From: Minisyncoccota bacterium
Lineage (GTDB): Bacteria > Patescibacteriota > Minisyncoccia > Moranbacterales > GCA-2747515
DNA: 21,228 nucleotides
NCBI GenBank assembly: GCA_938034715.1
Contig: CALHMM010000025.1
Span: 1-21,228, forward strand
Direction of reading: 5' to 3'
Below, piece after piece: positions 5,703 through 12,050 of the stretch (the first letter of the stretch is position 1; the number at the start of each line of letters is the position of its first letter). The notes beneath the pieces are model-generated. The model saw only the letters and a program-made list of their open reading frames with translations. It was not told where the DNA came from and did no database searches. The translations under genes and the position numbers were made by a program.

Positions 5703-7637
5703 ATGAAAAATGTAAAACAAAATACGTTACTCTGGGTGGGTTGTCTCACTCTTGCAATGCTCATACCAATTTTTTTGATGCAATACTTTTCTTCGGTTAG
5801 TCTGACAACATCAGGGGCGCAAAATATTCCGTACTGCTATGATGTCGAACCAGTTGGAGATGGCGTAGGGATAAATCCTGCGACCAACGAGCCTTGCTAT
5901 CTCACAAGTGCTGCTGCTAGAGCAGGAGGAGCGCACGCAAAAGACTACTGTCAGGATGAAGCCCCTCTAGGAGACGGCATTGGATACAATTCACGTACCA
6001 AGTCAACATGCTACTTTGGCACAACGCCAGATGGCGGAGGCCAGGCAGCAGTATGTGGTAACGCAACAGTAGAAGGCACAGAACAATGCGATGATGGAAA
6101 CACAACAGACGGTGACGGTTGTAGTGCACAGTGTGAAACAGAAGACCAGGTAGCAGTATGTGGTAACGCAACAGTAGAAGGCACAGAACAATGCGATGAT
6201 GGAAACACAACAGACGGTGACGGTTGTAGTGCACAGTGTGAAACAGAAAATGGTGGTGAGCCATCAATCGATGGCGTATGCAGTGACGTAGATCCAGTAG
6301 GAGATGGCATTGGCTTCAATAGTACTTTAAATCAAGAGTGTTATCTCACAGCAAAAGCAGCTCGTGCAGCAGGAACTAACCGCAAAGACTACTGCAAAGA
6401 CGTTTTCCCAGAAGGTGATGGAATTGGTTACAATGACCATCAGAACCTAGAGTGTTATCTTGATGCAGATCAAGACCCAACAGCAGTATGTGGTAACGCA
6501 ACAGTAGAAGGCACAGAACAATGCGATGATGGAAACACAACAGACGGTGACGGTTGTAGTGCACAGTGTCAGAATGAATTTGATACGCCAACTGCTCCAG
6601 AAAATGTCCGTGCTGTCTCAGCAAGCCCGACTGAAATTGTTATCGAATGGGACACTCTTCCAGTAGAGGGTTACAACATAGATCGAGACGGTCAATACTA
6701 CGCCACAGTTCGTGATACAACTACTTTCACAGATACAGATGTCAACTCTGGGCAAATATATGCATATCAAGTAAGTAGTTTCACCAACAATCAATACTCA
6801 CCGAAGTCAGAGCCTTCATTGAAAGTTCAGGCATCTGATCTTGTGATAGACAATTCAGTACCTCCTGCAGGAAATCCTTCACTCCCGGCTGCACTACGAG
6901 ACCTCTACGAGCCTGTATTTTTTGATGAGTTCAATGGCTCACAGCTTAATCCTTCAAAGTGGAATACAGCTTTCCTCTGGGGACCTGATGTAACCATCAA
7001 CAATGAAGAGCAATACTACGTAGATGTAAATGGCGAGGATCAAAACATCGGAGTAAACCCTTTCTCATTTGACGGCTCTCACCTTACAATCTCCGCCCAA
7101 CCCACACCAGCCGGGCTGGCCTCATCGGTAAATAATCAGAATTACACATCTGGAATCATTACCTCATACGACGCTTTCAAATTTACTCACGGCTATGCGG
7201 AGGCTCGAGTTAAAATACCCAAAGGTCAGGGTCTGTGGCCAGCATTCTGGTTGTTGAACGCATATTACGTAGACGGAGAGAAGAAACCAGAAATAGATAT
7301 TATGGAAAACCTGGGTCATCAACCTACAAGGGCATACCAGACTTATCATCACTTCACTCCCAATGGACAGTTAGTCTCAGTTGAATCACACGTCGACGAG
7401 CTTGATTACAGTGCTGACTATCATGTCTACTCTGCACAGTGGGAACCAGGGCTAATTCAGTTCTACATAGACGGTGTCCCACACAATCGTATCGAAAATG
7501 ATACTGTTGCAGACGAACAAATGTATGTACTTGCAAACCTCGCAGTAGGTGGAAATTGGCCAGGTTCTCCTGATGCTCAAACCACATTCCCTGCAAACTA
7601 TAGTATTGATTGGATTCGTGTCTACCAGAAAAAATAA
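5703..7637 (+). CDS. Secreted modular GH16 beta-glucanase-like protein
   Basis: 644 residues. A signal peptide or anchor (about 10-30, LLWVGCLTLAMLIPIFL) is followed by a Cys-rich module (41-106) built of two CxD..P.GDGIGxN...CY units, two DUF4215-type repeats (from 116 and 151; CGNATVEGTEQCDDGNTTDG core), a second GDG module (191-258), a third DUF4215-type repeat (261-289), a fibronectin III domain (about 295-378) and a C-terminal GH16 catalytic domain (about 398-644). The GH16 signature is complete: PEIDIMENLG with nucleophile Glu530, Asp532 and acid/base Glu535, plus WPAFWLL and DWIRVYQKK flanking strands. GH16 enzymes cleave beta-1,3 or beta-1,3/1,4 glucans and some galactans; the exact substrate cannot be read here. 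The Cys-rich modules probably form disulfide-bonded stalk or adhesion units outside the cell. The A-rich leader has no Shine-Dalgarno. Confidence 0.9.
   Translation: MKNVKQNTLLWVGCLTLAMLIPIFLMQYFSSVSLTTSGAQNIPYCYDVEPVGDGVGINPATNEPCYLTSAAARAGGAHAKDYCQDEAPLGDGIGYNSRTKSTCYFGTTPDGGGQAAVCGNATVEGTEQCDDGNTTDGDGCSAQCETEDQVAVCGNATVEGTEQCDDGNTTDGDGCSAQCETENGGEPSIDGVCSDVDPVGDGIGFNSTLNQECYLTAKAARAAGTNRKDYCKDVFPEGDGIGYNDHQNLECYLDADQDPTAVCGNATVEGTEQCDDGNTTDGDGCSAQCQNEFDTPTAPENVRAVSASPTEIVIEWDTLPVEGYNIDRDGQYYATVRDTTTFTDTDVNSGQIYAYQVSSFTNNQYSPKSEPSLKVQASDLVIDNSVPPAGNPSLPAALRDLYEPVFFDEFNGSQLNPSKWNTAFLWGPDVTINNEEQYYVDVNGEDQNIGVNPFSFDGSHLTISAQPTPAGLASSVNNQNYTSGIITSYDAFKFTHGYAEARVKIPKGQGLWPAFWLLNAYYVDGEKKPEIDIMENLGHQPTRAYQTYHHFTPNGQLVSVESHVDELDYSADYHVYSAQWEPGLIQFYIDGVPHNRIENDTVADEQMYVLANLAVGGNWPGSPDAQTTFPANYSIDWIRVYQKK
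6048..6569 (+). repeat. Three DNA-identical DUF4215 repeat units in the GH16 gene
   Basis: Copies at 6048-6143, 6153-6248 and 6483-6569. The first two are the same over 96 bases and sit 105 bases apart within a tandem duplication that begins at 6041 (one base differs there). The third matches the first 87 bases exactly even though a different 234-base module separates it from the second. Identity at all synonymous positions points to recent duplication or gene conversion. The unit encodes one CGN...CDDGN...GDGCS..C repeat. Confidence 0.9.
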
Positions 7638-7663
7638 CACGCCAACAAGCAGGTCGAGCCAAA

Positions 7664-7692
7664 GATAAAACCACCTTCATGGTGGTTTTATC
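7664..7692 (+). terminator. Terminator of the GH16 gene
   Basis: GATAAAACCACC TTCAT GGTGGTTTTATC: a perfect 12-bp stem with a 5-base loop and internal A and T runs, 27 bases after the stop. It is symmetric and could work in both directions, but only the plus-strand gene is adjacent. Confidence 0.88.
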
Positions 7693-7757
7693 TACGCATA
7701 AAAACATATTTAGTAGTCGCACAAGCGGAATGCCACCATCATAAATTGAAAAATATG

Positions 7758-7766
7758 TGGTATAAT
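7758..7766 (+). promoter_or_regulatory. Extended -10 promoter of the envelope operon
   Basis: TGGTATAAT: a consensus TATAAT (7761-7766) with a TGn extension, 31 bases before the ATG at 7798 and downstream of the GH16 terminator. The leader is almost entirely A and T. No clear -35. Confidence 0.65.
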
Positions 7767-7797
7767 ACAGTCGTAAAATAAAATAAAAATAAAGCAA

Positions 7798-8088
7798 ATG
7801 AAAAAAGAAATGGATACAAATTTTGCGCGCGCAATACTAATCCTCGCTGGAGCACTTATTATATTTAGCTTCTGGTTTCTAGCTAATGGTATGCAGGATG
7901 ATTATACGAAAACACCAGTTGTGCCAAACACGCTAAATCCTCAAGCCGGGGAAAGTGATGAAAAAAATGACCCTGTATTAAAGGATGTCGACATAGATGA
8001 TATTATCATCGAGACAACGGATGAAATCGAAGGAATTGATGATCTCTCAGAGATCGAGGATATTGATCTTACTGACATAAACTTCTAG
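7798..8088 (+). CDS. Single-TM protein with acidic tail, 96 aa
   Basis: No family recognised. A short N-terminal segment precedes one hydrophobic helix (about 11-30, AILILAGALIIFSFWFLA). The rest lies on one side of the membrane, probably outside, and becomes increasingly acidic: the last 40 residues alternate Asp/Glu with Ile (DVDIDDIIIETTDEIEGIDD...), a pattern that could form an amphipathic or calcium-binding surface. There is no Cys. It is the first gene after the extended -10 promoter and is followed by the next gene after 7 bases, so the two are translated from one transcript. No Shine-Dalgarno; the second in-frame ATG (codon 5) is a possible alternative start. Confidence 0.6.
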   Translation: MKKEMDTNFARAILILAGALIIFSFWFLANGMQDDYTKTPVVPNTLNPQAGESDEKNDPVLKDVDIDDIIIETTDEIEGIDDLSEIEDIDLTDINF

Positions 8089-8095
8089 TAAATAT

Positions 8096-9118
8096 ATGAA
8101 AAACACATTATACACATTTCTAGCTGGAGCAATCCTTCTTACTGCAGTTTCATCAGTACAAGCTCAAGGCAACAGTGGCAATAAAGGAGGATCTGACAAA
8201 CAGCAAAAGCAACAAGAAAAAAAAGAAAAAGCTGATCAGCAAGAGAAAAAATCTGAGCGTGAAACAGCAAGAGAGGAAAAAAAGGTTGAGCGTGAAACAG
8301 CAAGAGAGGAAAAAAAGGTTGAGCGTGAAACAAAGAAAAATGACAAATTCTGCCAAAATGCTCAATCCCATGTAGAAAAAATCCAAAGCAAAATAACGAA
8401 GAGTCAATCAAGTATATCTAATCAATTTGCAAAGAATCAAGCCAAAGTAGATGCGCTGCGGTCAAAGAAGGAAAGTACAATTGCTACACAGAGGACAAAC
8501 GCAGATGCTAGTAGGACTACTCATTACGCAGAGTTGATGGCTCTAGCGCAAACACCAGAACAAGAAACAGCCGTCAATACATACAAAAATTCTATTGAGC
8601 CAGCAATCGTCATACAGCGTCAAGAAACTGACCTTGCTCTTGCCAATTTCTGGGACAGTATCACTGCGGCAATCCAGTCACAACAACAAGAATATACAGC
8701 AGCCAATGAGAAATTCATTGCGGAGATAGAGAGTTCAATAGACGCAGCAGGTATAGAATGTGCTGACAGTGAAAATCCTAAAGACACTGCAAAAGAGTTG
8801 CGATCAAAGCTAAACGCATTACAAAAAGAATTTAGAAGTAATACCAAAGTAACCAAGGGGATCAAGAAAGAAACAAACACGCTAAGGAGTGAGTTGAGAG
8901 AGCAAACAAAGGCAATTTCACAAGAATTAAAGACGGTTGTATCCTCTGCGCGAGAAGCACTCCAAGTAAGCTTTGGAGGGATTGATATCGATGTCGATGG
9001 GGGTGAAACAAGCGAAGCTTCTGAAGCAAGCGAGGCAAGTGAAGCCTCTGAGGCAAGTGAAACAAGCGAAGCTTCTGAAGCAAGTGAAGCTTCTGAGGCT
9101 GGTGTGATAAACCAATAG
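8096..9118 (+). CDS. Secreted coiled-coil protein ending in Ser-Glu-x repeats
   Basis: 340 residues, no known enzyme domain. A standard signal peptide ends VSSVQA|Q (cleavage after about 23). Residues 34-83 are a highly charged Lys/Glu/Gln tract that includes an 11-residue repeat (ERETAREEKKV). Residues 85-300 are rich in Gln, Lys, Glu, Ala and Ser, with the spacing of long helices or coiled coil and only two Cys (about 86 and 221). The end is ten Ser-Glu-Ala/Thr triplets (306-335) followed by GVINQ. This fits an exported fibrous or periplasm-spanning protein. It sits 7 bases after the acidic-tail TM gene, with no room for a separate promoter. Confidence 0.7.
   Translation: MKNTLYTFLAGAILLTAVSSVQAQGNSGNKGGSDKQQKQQEKKEKADQQEKKSERETAREEKKVERETAREEKKVERETKKNDKFCQNAQSHVEKIQSKITKSQSSISNQFAKNQAKVDALRSKKESTIATQRTNADASRTTHYAELMALAQTPEQETAVNTYKNSIEPAIVIQRQETDLALANFWDSITAAIQSQQQEYTAANEKFIAEIESSIDAAGIECADSENPKDTAKELRSKLNALQKEFRSNTKVTKGIKKETNTLRSELREQTKAISQELKTVVSSAREALQVSFGGIDIDVDGGETSEASEASEASEASEASETSEASEASEASEAGVINQ
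8255..8332 (+). repeat. 33-bp tandem repeat in the coiled-coil gene
   Basis: Two exact 33-base copies (8255-8287, 8288-8320) and the first 12 bases of a third (8321-8332), encoding the ERETAREEKKV unit. The period of 11 residues suits a helical repeat. Confidence 0.85.
9011..9100 (+). repeat. Ten Ser-Glu-x triplets (9-bp period)
   Basis: Nine-base units encoding SEA (nine times) and SET (once). Codons vary between copies (AGC, AGT, TCT for Ser; GAA and GAG for Glu; GCA, GCT, GCC for Ala), so the tract is kept at protein level and is not a pure slippage array. Confidence 0.9.
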
Positions 9119-9157
9119 GGTGAAATCTTGCAGAAGTTTCTATTAGCATTAGACCCT

Positions 9158-9163
9158 AGGAGA
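9158..9163 (+). promoter_or_regulatory. Shine-Dalgarno site for the six-TM gene
   Basis: AGGAGA with 8 bases to the ATG at 9172. This is one of only two strong Shine-Dalgarno sites I see in the window, and it fixes the start of an internal operon gene lying 53 bases after its neighbour. Confidence 0.75.
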
Positions 9164-9171
9164 TAGTCTGA

Positions 9172-9876
9172 ATGTATTTCACAAAAAAGTCATTAAAAAA
9201 AACGTATACAGTAGGATTACTTTTGGTAGTCCTACTTGTTTTTTTAGACCTTCTAACGTACCTATATTATCCAGGTACAACTTTTGGAAAAATATTCCTA
9301 GCCACAAGAGAGCAAACACCTCTTACATGGATCAGTTCAACAGCTTTTCTTCTCCTTGCTTTTGCCTGCTACGGTGCCAGTCATGCCTCAAAATCAAAGT
9401 TATGGACTTTACTTTCTGCGACGTTCTTTTTCTTCAGCATGGATGATGCGGTATATTTTCACGAAAGGGTAAGTGGGTACTTCATTGACAATACTGATAT
9501 ATTAAACGGCTTCCCTACATATATCTGGGTTATTCTGTACGCGCCACTCTTATTATTTGCACTCGTGACTTTGGTGACTTTTCTCTGGAATGACGTGACC
9601 AAAAAAACGAGAATACACATTTCAATCTCTATTTTTATTTTGAGCTTAGCAGTTGCTTTGGATCTCATTGACGGTGTTATGGAAAAGAATGATGCAGTAG
9701 TTTTTTGCCTTGATTCAAAATGTCACACGATCATGATTCACTTAATGCGCTTAACTGAAGAAGTGTTGGAGGCACTGGCGATAGGTTTACTTGGCTATCT
9801 GACGCTTACAAAGTATTGTATAATCAAAAAAGAAAGTGTCTGTCAAATAAATGGTGATAAAAGAGACACTGAATAA
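9172..9876 (+). CDS. Six-TM protein with conserved-looking polar membrane motifs
   Basis: 234 residues with six hydrophobic segments (about 14-33, 51-68, 75-91, 117-138, 149-167, 198-213). Acidic and His residues sit at helix ends: SMDDAVYFHE (Asp91, Asp92, His97, Glu98), ALDLIDG (Asp164, Asp167) and RLTEEVLEAL (Glu196, Glu197, Glu200). I recall uncharacterised bacterial and archaeal membrane proteins with a similar (L/M)DE/D...HE pair and a late EE..LE motif, but know of no assigned function. The arrangement would suit a metal site or proton-coupled chemistry in the membrane. A Cys pair (CLDSKC, about 179-184) lies in a loop. The gene lies between two Ser-Glu-x protein genes, with a clear Shine-Dalgarno and no internal terminator. 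Confidence 0.65.
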   Translation: MYFTKKSLKKTYTVGLLLVVLLVFLDLLTYLYYPGTTFGKIFLATREQTPLTWISSTAFLLLAFACYGASHASKSKLWTLLSATFFFFSMDDAVYFHERVSGYFIDNTDILNGFPTYIWVILYAPLLLFALVTLVTFLWNDVTKKTRIHISISIFILSLAVALDLIDGVMEKNDAVVFCLDSKCHTIMIHLMRLTEEVLEALAIGLLGYLTLTKYCIIKKESVCQINGDKRDTE

Positions 9877-9893
9877 TACAATAACAAGAAGTA

Positions 9894-10544
9894 ATGTTTG
9901 CAAAAAAATCAAACACTGAAAAAATATTGGCGCTTGCAATCGGCGGTAGTCTTTTTCTACTTGTCGTAAGTGTAGTAGTAAGAGAACCTACAGGGTCACA
10001 CGTTGCTTCAGCCGGCAGCGAGGCTTCAGGAGAGTCCGAGGAGTCAGGTAAATCCGAGGAATCTGCTCAGAGTGAACCCTCAGAAGAGTCAGAAGAGTCA
10101 GAAGAATCCGAGGAATCTGCTCAGAGTGAACCCTCAGAAGAGTCAGTGGATTCAGAGCCTTCAGCGCTATCACAAGTAAGCGAACCCTCTGTAGCCTCCG
10201 TAGAGAGCGTACAGGACGTTTCACCGATTGAGGCTGTCGTGGGTACTAATGCTGTAGAAGTAACTTCAGAGGAGTCTCCTGTAGAGCCTGAAGTTGTAGA
10301 AAATACAACCGCAAAGCAAGATACTGATGCAGTGCAGGTTATAGAACAGAACAATGTAGTACGCGAACAAACTCCGACCAGGCAAGTGGCCCAACCCCAG
10401 ACGGTCACTGTAAAGCAGCAGGAAAGATTATTCTTCTTAATCCCCGTCGAGATCGAATCACAGATCAGCTACAATGCCCAAGGTATTGAAATCGGCAAAA
10501 AACAAACAATGTGGAACCGTTTCGTATCATTCTTGAGTTATTAG
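9894..10544 (+). CDS. TM-anchored protein with a Ser-Glu-x tract
   Basis: 216 residues, no known domain. One membrane helix near the N terminus (about 10-29) is followed by a Ser/Glu tract (42-99) of SEE, SEP, SAQ and related triplets, then a Val/Thr/Glu-rich linker and a short conserved-looking C-terminal segment (about 177-216, RLFFLIPVEIESQISYNAQG ... MWNRFVSFLSY). That end resembles short aromatic C-terminal tails I associate with CPR surface proteins, but this is recollection and cannot be checked here. It begins 17 bases after the six-TM gene with a weak AAGAAG upstream, and is the last gene before a terminator. The Ser-Glu-x tract parallels that of the secreted coiled-coil protein two genes upstream. 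Confidence 0.65.
   Translation: MFAKKSNTEKILALAIGGSLFLLVVSVVVREPTGSHVASAGSEASGESEESGKSEESAQSEPSEESEESEESEESAQSEPSEESVDSEPSALSQVSEPSVASVESVQDVSPIEAVVGTNAVEVTSEESPVEPEVVENTTAKQDTDAVQVIEQNNVVREQTPTRQVAQPQTVTVKQQERLFFLIPVEIESQISYNAQGIEIGKKQTMWNRFVSFLSY
10051..10146 (+). repeat. 42-bp direct repeat inside the Ser-Glu-x tract
   Basis: Bases 10051-10092 and 10105-10146 are identical over 42 bases and offset by 54 (18 codons). They encode the ESEESAQSEPSEES unit. Exact identity suggests recent duplication within the tract. Confidence 0.85.
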
Positions 10545-10562
10545 AAATCCGTAGAACATTTC

Positions 10563-10595
10563 AAAGGCCTTCAGCAACTTTGTTGAGGGCTTTTG
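10563..10595 (+). terminator. Terminator of the envelope operon
   Basis: AAAGGCCTTCAGCAAC, loop TTT, then GTTGAGGGCTTTTG: a hairpin with one bulged position and a T tract, 18 bases after the stop at 10544. It closes the four-gene unit that began at 7758. Confidence 0.75.
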
Positions 10596-10633
10596 ATTGG
10601 AAAGGGGGATTGATCGGACCCACGAATCAATCA

Positions 10634-10670
10634 GACTTCATTTGAAGTCGCATCTCTTGTAGCATATAAT
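10634..10670 (+). promoter_or_regulatory. Helicase promoter with palindrome over the -35 box
   Basis: TTGAAG (10642-10647), a 17-base spacer and TATAAT (10665-10670), 33 bases before the helicase start codon. A near-continuous palindrome, GACTTCA TT TGAAGTC (10634-10649), covers the -35 hexamer. A 7-bp arm pair at this position is what a dimeric repressor's operator looks like; no regulator gene is adjacent, so the factor is unknown. Confidence 0.75.
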
Positions 10671-10703
10671 ACCTACTACTCATAAAAAATAATTACGACA
10701 GTC

Positions 10704-11795
10704 ATGCCCACGATGCTCTACACAGGGTCAACAGGATGCGGAAAGACCTACAAGGCAATTAACAGTGCTAGCAATTTTGTGATAGCAGTACCGTGCAGGC
10801 AGTTAGCATACGAGATTTATTGGGACTACTCTCAGGTAGATAGGCTCGACACTGGAGAGCTACACATGGGATCACCTACGGGCAACCAGGCTTGCGTTTA
10901 TGAAAACCTCACTGATCATGTGATCACGCAAGACGTTCTGATTATTGATGAGGCTCATTACATAAATGACGAGGACCGAGGAAGAGATCTCTACGAAAAA
11001 ATCATGCACAACAAAAGAGCTGGAAAAAAAATAATCCTTCTGACAGCGACTGATACATTGAGCACTCAAGTCAAGAAAGATCTGGGAGTTAAGGAAGTAA
11101 AACTGCCACGCCAAAAAGACGCTCCGAAAAAACTAGAGATCTCACTAGGAGAGTTTTCCCAAAAAGTACATCGTGGCATGAAAACAATTGTGTTCTCAAA
11201 ATACACGCCAAACAATTATGATGTATTAAAATACGCGCAGTACTTCGACATCAAAGAGTCAAATATAAGTGTTCTCAGTGCCAACACACCAAGTTATGAT
11301 CGTGTAAAAACACAGCTTGATTTTAAAAATGGAAAACTGCAAGTTGTCATTGCAACAAACGTCCTTGCACAGGGGCTTAATTTTCCAGCAGAAGGCGTAC
11401 TGATTGAATACAATCAATGGGATGATTGGGAGGTTATCACTCAAAAATTGGGCCGCGTCGCACGACCTTTAAGTGGACTATCGAAAGGCTACTATTGTCT
11501 ACAAAACATACCAGACAAGAAGAAAAAGGAAGGAATCCCACCGAGATCGTACCGCAAAGCAAAAACCTACGTCCGACCTAGCGGAGCAAAGCTAGACATA
11601 GAAAATTGGGGATTCACGCAGCACGAAGTCCCAATAGGTCTAGAGAGCTATAAGGACTATAAATACGGTTCTAGGTTTCTGCAAACTCTACAAAAAAAAT
11701 GTGGTGCCCTCGAAGAAAATGAGTATTTAGCATCAGAGTTTCTTAGTGAGCAATCAATTCTGTTAAAAGAATTACTTTCAAAACGTAAAAAATAG
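10704..11795 (+). CDS. Minimal SF2 (DEAH/Suv3-like) helicase
   Basis: 363 residues, close to the smallest size for two RecA-like domains. Visible motifs: I GSTGCGKT (8-15), II IIDEAH (Asp82-His85), III TAT (114-116), V VIATNVLAQGLNFP (215-228) and VI QKLGRVARP (Gln247, Arg251, Arg254). Motif I starts at residue 8, so no N-terminal domain exists. The compact domain 1 and the motif V/VI wording recall the Suv3/Ski2 RNA helicase branch more than RecQ or RecG, but this is a judgement by eye. After motif VI come about 100 residues of basic, Tyr-rich sequence without a known domain. It should be an ATP-dependent nucleic-acid translocase. It has its own promoter. Downstream, 11796-12050 holds no gene or clear terminator, only an ACCTTC/GAAGGT pair and a lone TATAAT at 11856. 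Confidence 0.85.
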   Translation: MPTMLYTGSTGCGKTYKAINSASNFVIAVPCRQLAYEIYWDYSQVDRLDTGELHMGSPTGNQACVYENLTDHVITQDVLIIDEAHYINDEDRGRDLYEKIMHNKRAGKKIILLTATDTLSTQVKKDLGVKEVKLPRQKDAPKKLEISLGEFSQKVHRGMKTIVFSKYTPNNYDVLKYAQYFDIKESNISVLSANTPSYDRVKTQLDFKNGKLQVVIATNVLAQGLNFPAEGVLIEYNQWDDWEVITQKLGRVARPLSGLSKGYYCLQNIPDKKKKEGIPPRSYRKAKTYVRPSGAKLDIENWGFTQHEVPIGLESYKDYKYGSRFLQTLQKKCGALEENEYLASEFLSEQSILLKELLSKRKK

Positions 11796-12050
11796 AAACC
11801 TTCCAGTAATAATAGAAAATTTAGCAAGAAGGTAGAAACTATTCAGCAATAAGAGTATAATCAATCCAAAAGCTTCACTGTGTACACCACGTTTTGTGAC
11901 AAAGAGGTTGCCAACAAAAACTTTAAAATTACTGTTAAGGTCATATCAGTCATTGCATGAGCTAACGACATTTGCGCACAAGGCAATCGGCAAGTTGCTG
12001 GGCAAGTGATTAAATTACATTAGTTGTATTTAGGAAACCTCGACAAATCA

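Noticed and set aside
6048..6569. CRISPR-like array
   Set aside because: Units of 87-96 bases are coding, in frame, and encode a known type of Cys-rich repeat; the intervals are not uniform spacers and no cas gene is present.
5917..6624. Several minus-strand ORFs opposite the GH16 gene
   Set aside because: They are the reverse complement of the Cys-rich repeats, and their repeated His/Cys/Leu-rich text is a by-product of those repeats.
8862..9149. Minus-strand ORFs opposite the Ser-Glu-x tract
   Set aside because: Low-complexity antisense of the nine-base repeat, with no start signal.
11796..12050. tRNA or other structured RNA between helicase and ATP-grasp genes
   Set aside because: I looked for a T-loop, acceptor stem or known RNA core and found only short, weak inverted repeats.
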